Source: Desulfosporosinus sp. (GTDB lineage: Bacteria > Bacillota > Desulfitobacteriia > Desulfitobacteriales > Desulfitobacteriaceae). Taken from it: 52,729 nt of DNA. Below are positions 52,572 to 52,729 of the stretch, in pieces (the first letter of the stretch is position 1; each line of letters begins with the position of its first letter). The stretch lies in the NCBI GenBank assembly GCA_031292095.1, contig JARLHU010000019.1, forward strand, positions 1-52,729. Direction: 5' to 3'. The notes below the pieces were generated by a model. That model did no database searches, was not told the origin of the DNA, and was given only the letters and a program-made list of their open reading frames with translations. The position numbers and the translations under genes are program-made.

Positions 52572-52729
52572 TTATTTTTCTTGAGCTGCAGTCGAGTTAT
52601 CGACTAATTCAATATCTGAAGAGCCTAACCAAGCTAAAACATCGGTGGAAAGTAGCTCCTTGATATCCATTACTGGAATAATATCATTATTGACTTTTAT
52701 AATTTCTTTAATTGTGCCCCTATGTATGA
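52572..52729 (-). CDS. CheW-domain protein, C-terminal fragment (5' end outside window)
   Basis: About 52 codons read leftwards to the stop at 52572-52574. GTIKEIIKVNNDIIPVMDIK is the CheW 'rG...iikvn..iiPvmD' core, followed by ELLSTDVLAWLG and an acidic tail. The N-terminal half lies beyond the window. It is the upstream partner of the soluble chemoreceptor. Confidence 0.75.
   Translation of the reverse strand, partial: IHRGTIKEIIKVNNDIIPVMDIKELLSTDVLAWLGSSDIELVDNSTAAQEK

Noticed and set aside
1..52729. CRISPR arrays, tRNA/rRNA genes, prophage or IS transposase genes
   Set aside because: No regularly spaced repeats, no convincing T-arm/acceptor pairs and no transposase or integrase frames were seen on either strand.

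Overview
The window looks like chromosomal DNA of a strictly anaerobic, low-to-mid GC Firmicute of the Peptococcaceae type (Desulfosporosinus/Desulfitobacterium-like). The pointers are two trimeric NADH-linked [FeFe]-hydrogenase operons with a full HydE/F/G maturation set, a flavodiiron protein, MurT/GatD, NdoAI/NdoA, a BusR-like regulator and strong AGGAGG-type ribosome binding sites. The genus is an inference; no rRNA or tRNA gene is present to confirm it. Nearly all genes lie on the + strand; the exceptions are fprA, a short doubtful frame and a soluble chemoreceptor/CheW pair at the right edge.

Layout. 1-2200: the end of a GxxExxY gene, palindromic spacer DNA, and one long gene joining a DVU0298-like helical-repeat region, an O6-alkylguanine methyltransferase and a VOC/glyoxalase domain. 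2420-11618: a seven-gene chemosensory operon (CheW, CheR-TPR, CheW, chemoreceptor, CheA-REC, CheB, REC-PAS-GGDEF) with the same parts list as the Pseudomonas Wsp pathway, so its expected output is c-di-GMP rather than flagellar steering. 11638-18875: a YhcC/YtqA-type radical SAM gene, a GntR-RCK_C regulator, acpS, nnr, alr and an LtaS-type sulfatase. 19074-25196: gltB-gltD. 25197-36377: an accessory stretch with REP-like repeats, a small membrane protein, a Fic protein, murT-gatD, ndoAI-ndoA, a class-I amidotransferase, small regulators, a membrane metallophosphoesterase, fprA (- strand), and a Cache-HAMP-HTH membrane-bound one-component regulator.

36621-51691 is the hydrogenase island. Two paralogous hydC-hydB-hydA operons (about 93-95% protein identity by eye for HydC and HydB) flank a maturation operon: a TM1266-type regulator, hydG, aspA, hydF and hydE. 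The HydABC complexes should couple H2 turnover to NAD(H), and probably ferredoxin, by flavin-based electron bifurcation. HydG makes the Fe(CO)2CN synthon, HydE processes it, HydF is the scaffold, and AspA may feed ammonia to the dithiolate bridge (inference). The maturation operon has a leader whose terminator stem overlaps a possible antiterminator. The Cache-HAMP-HTH protein just upstream is a candidate regulator of hydrogenase copy 1.

The items I would check first are the Wsp-like c-di-GMP operon in a Gram-positive-type anaerobe, the kinase-less Cache-HAMP-HTH sensor, a 53-bp REP-like insertion in one hydrogenase copy whose paralogue keeps the empty site, the leader of the maturation operon, the three-domain DVU0298-MGMT-VOC gene, and the apparent non-AUG start of the LtaS-like protein.
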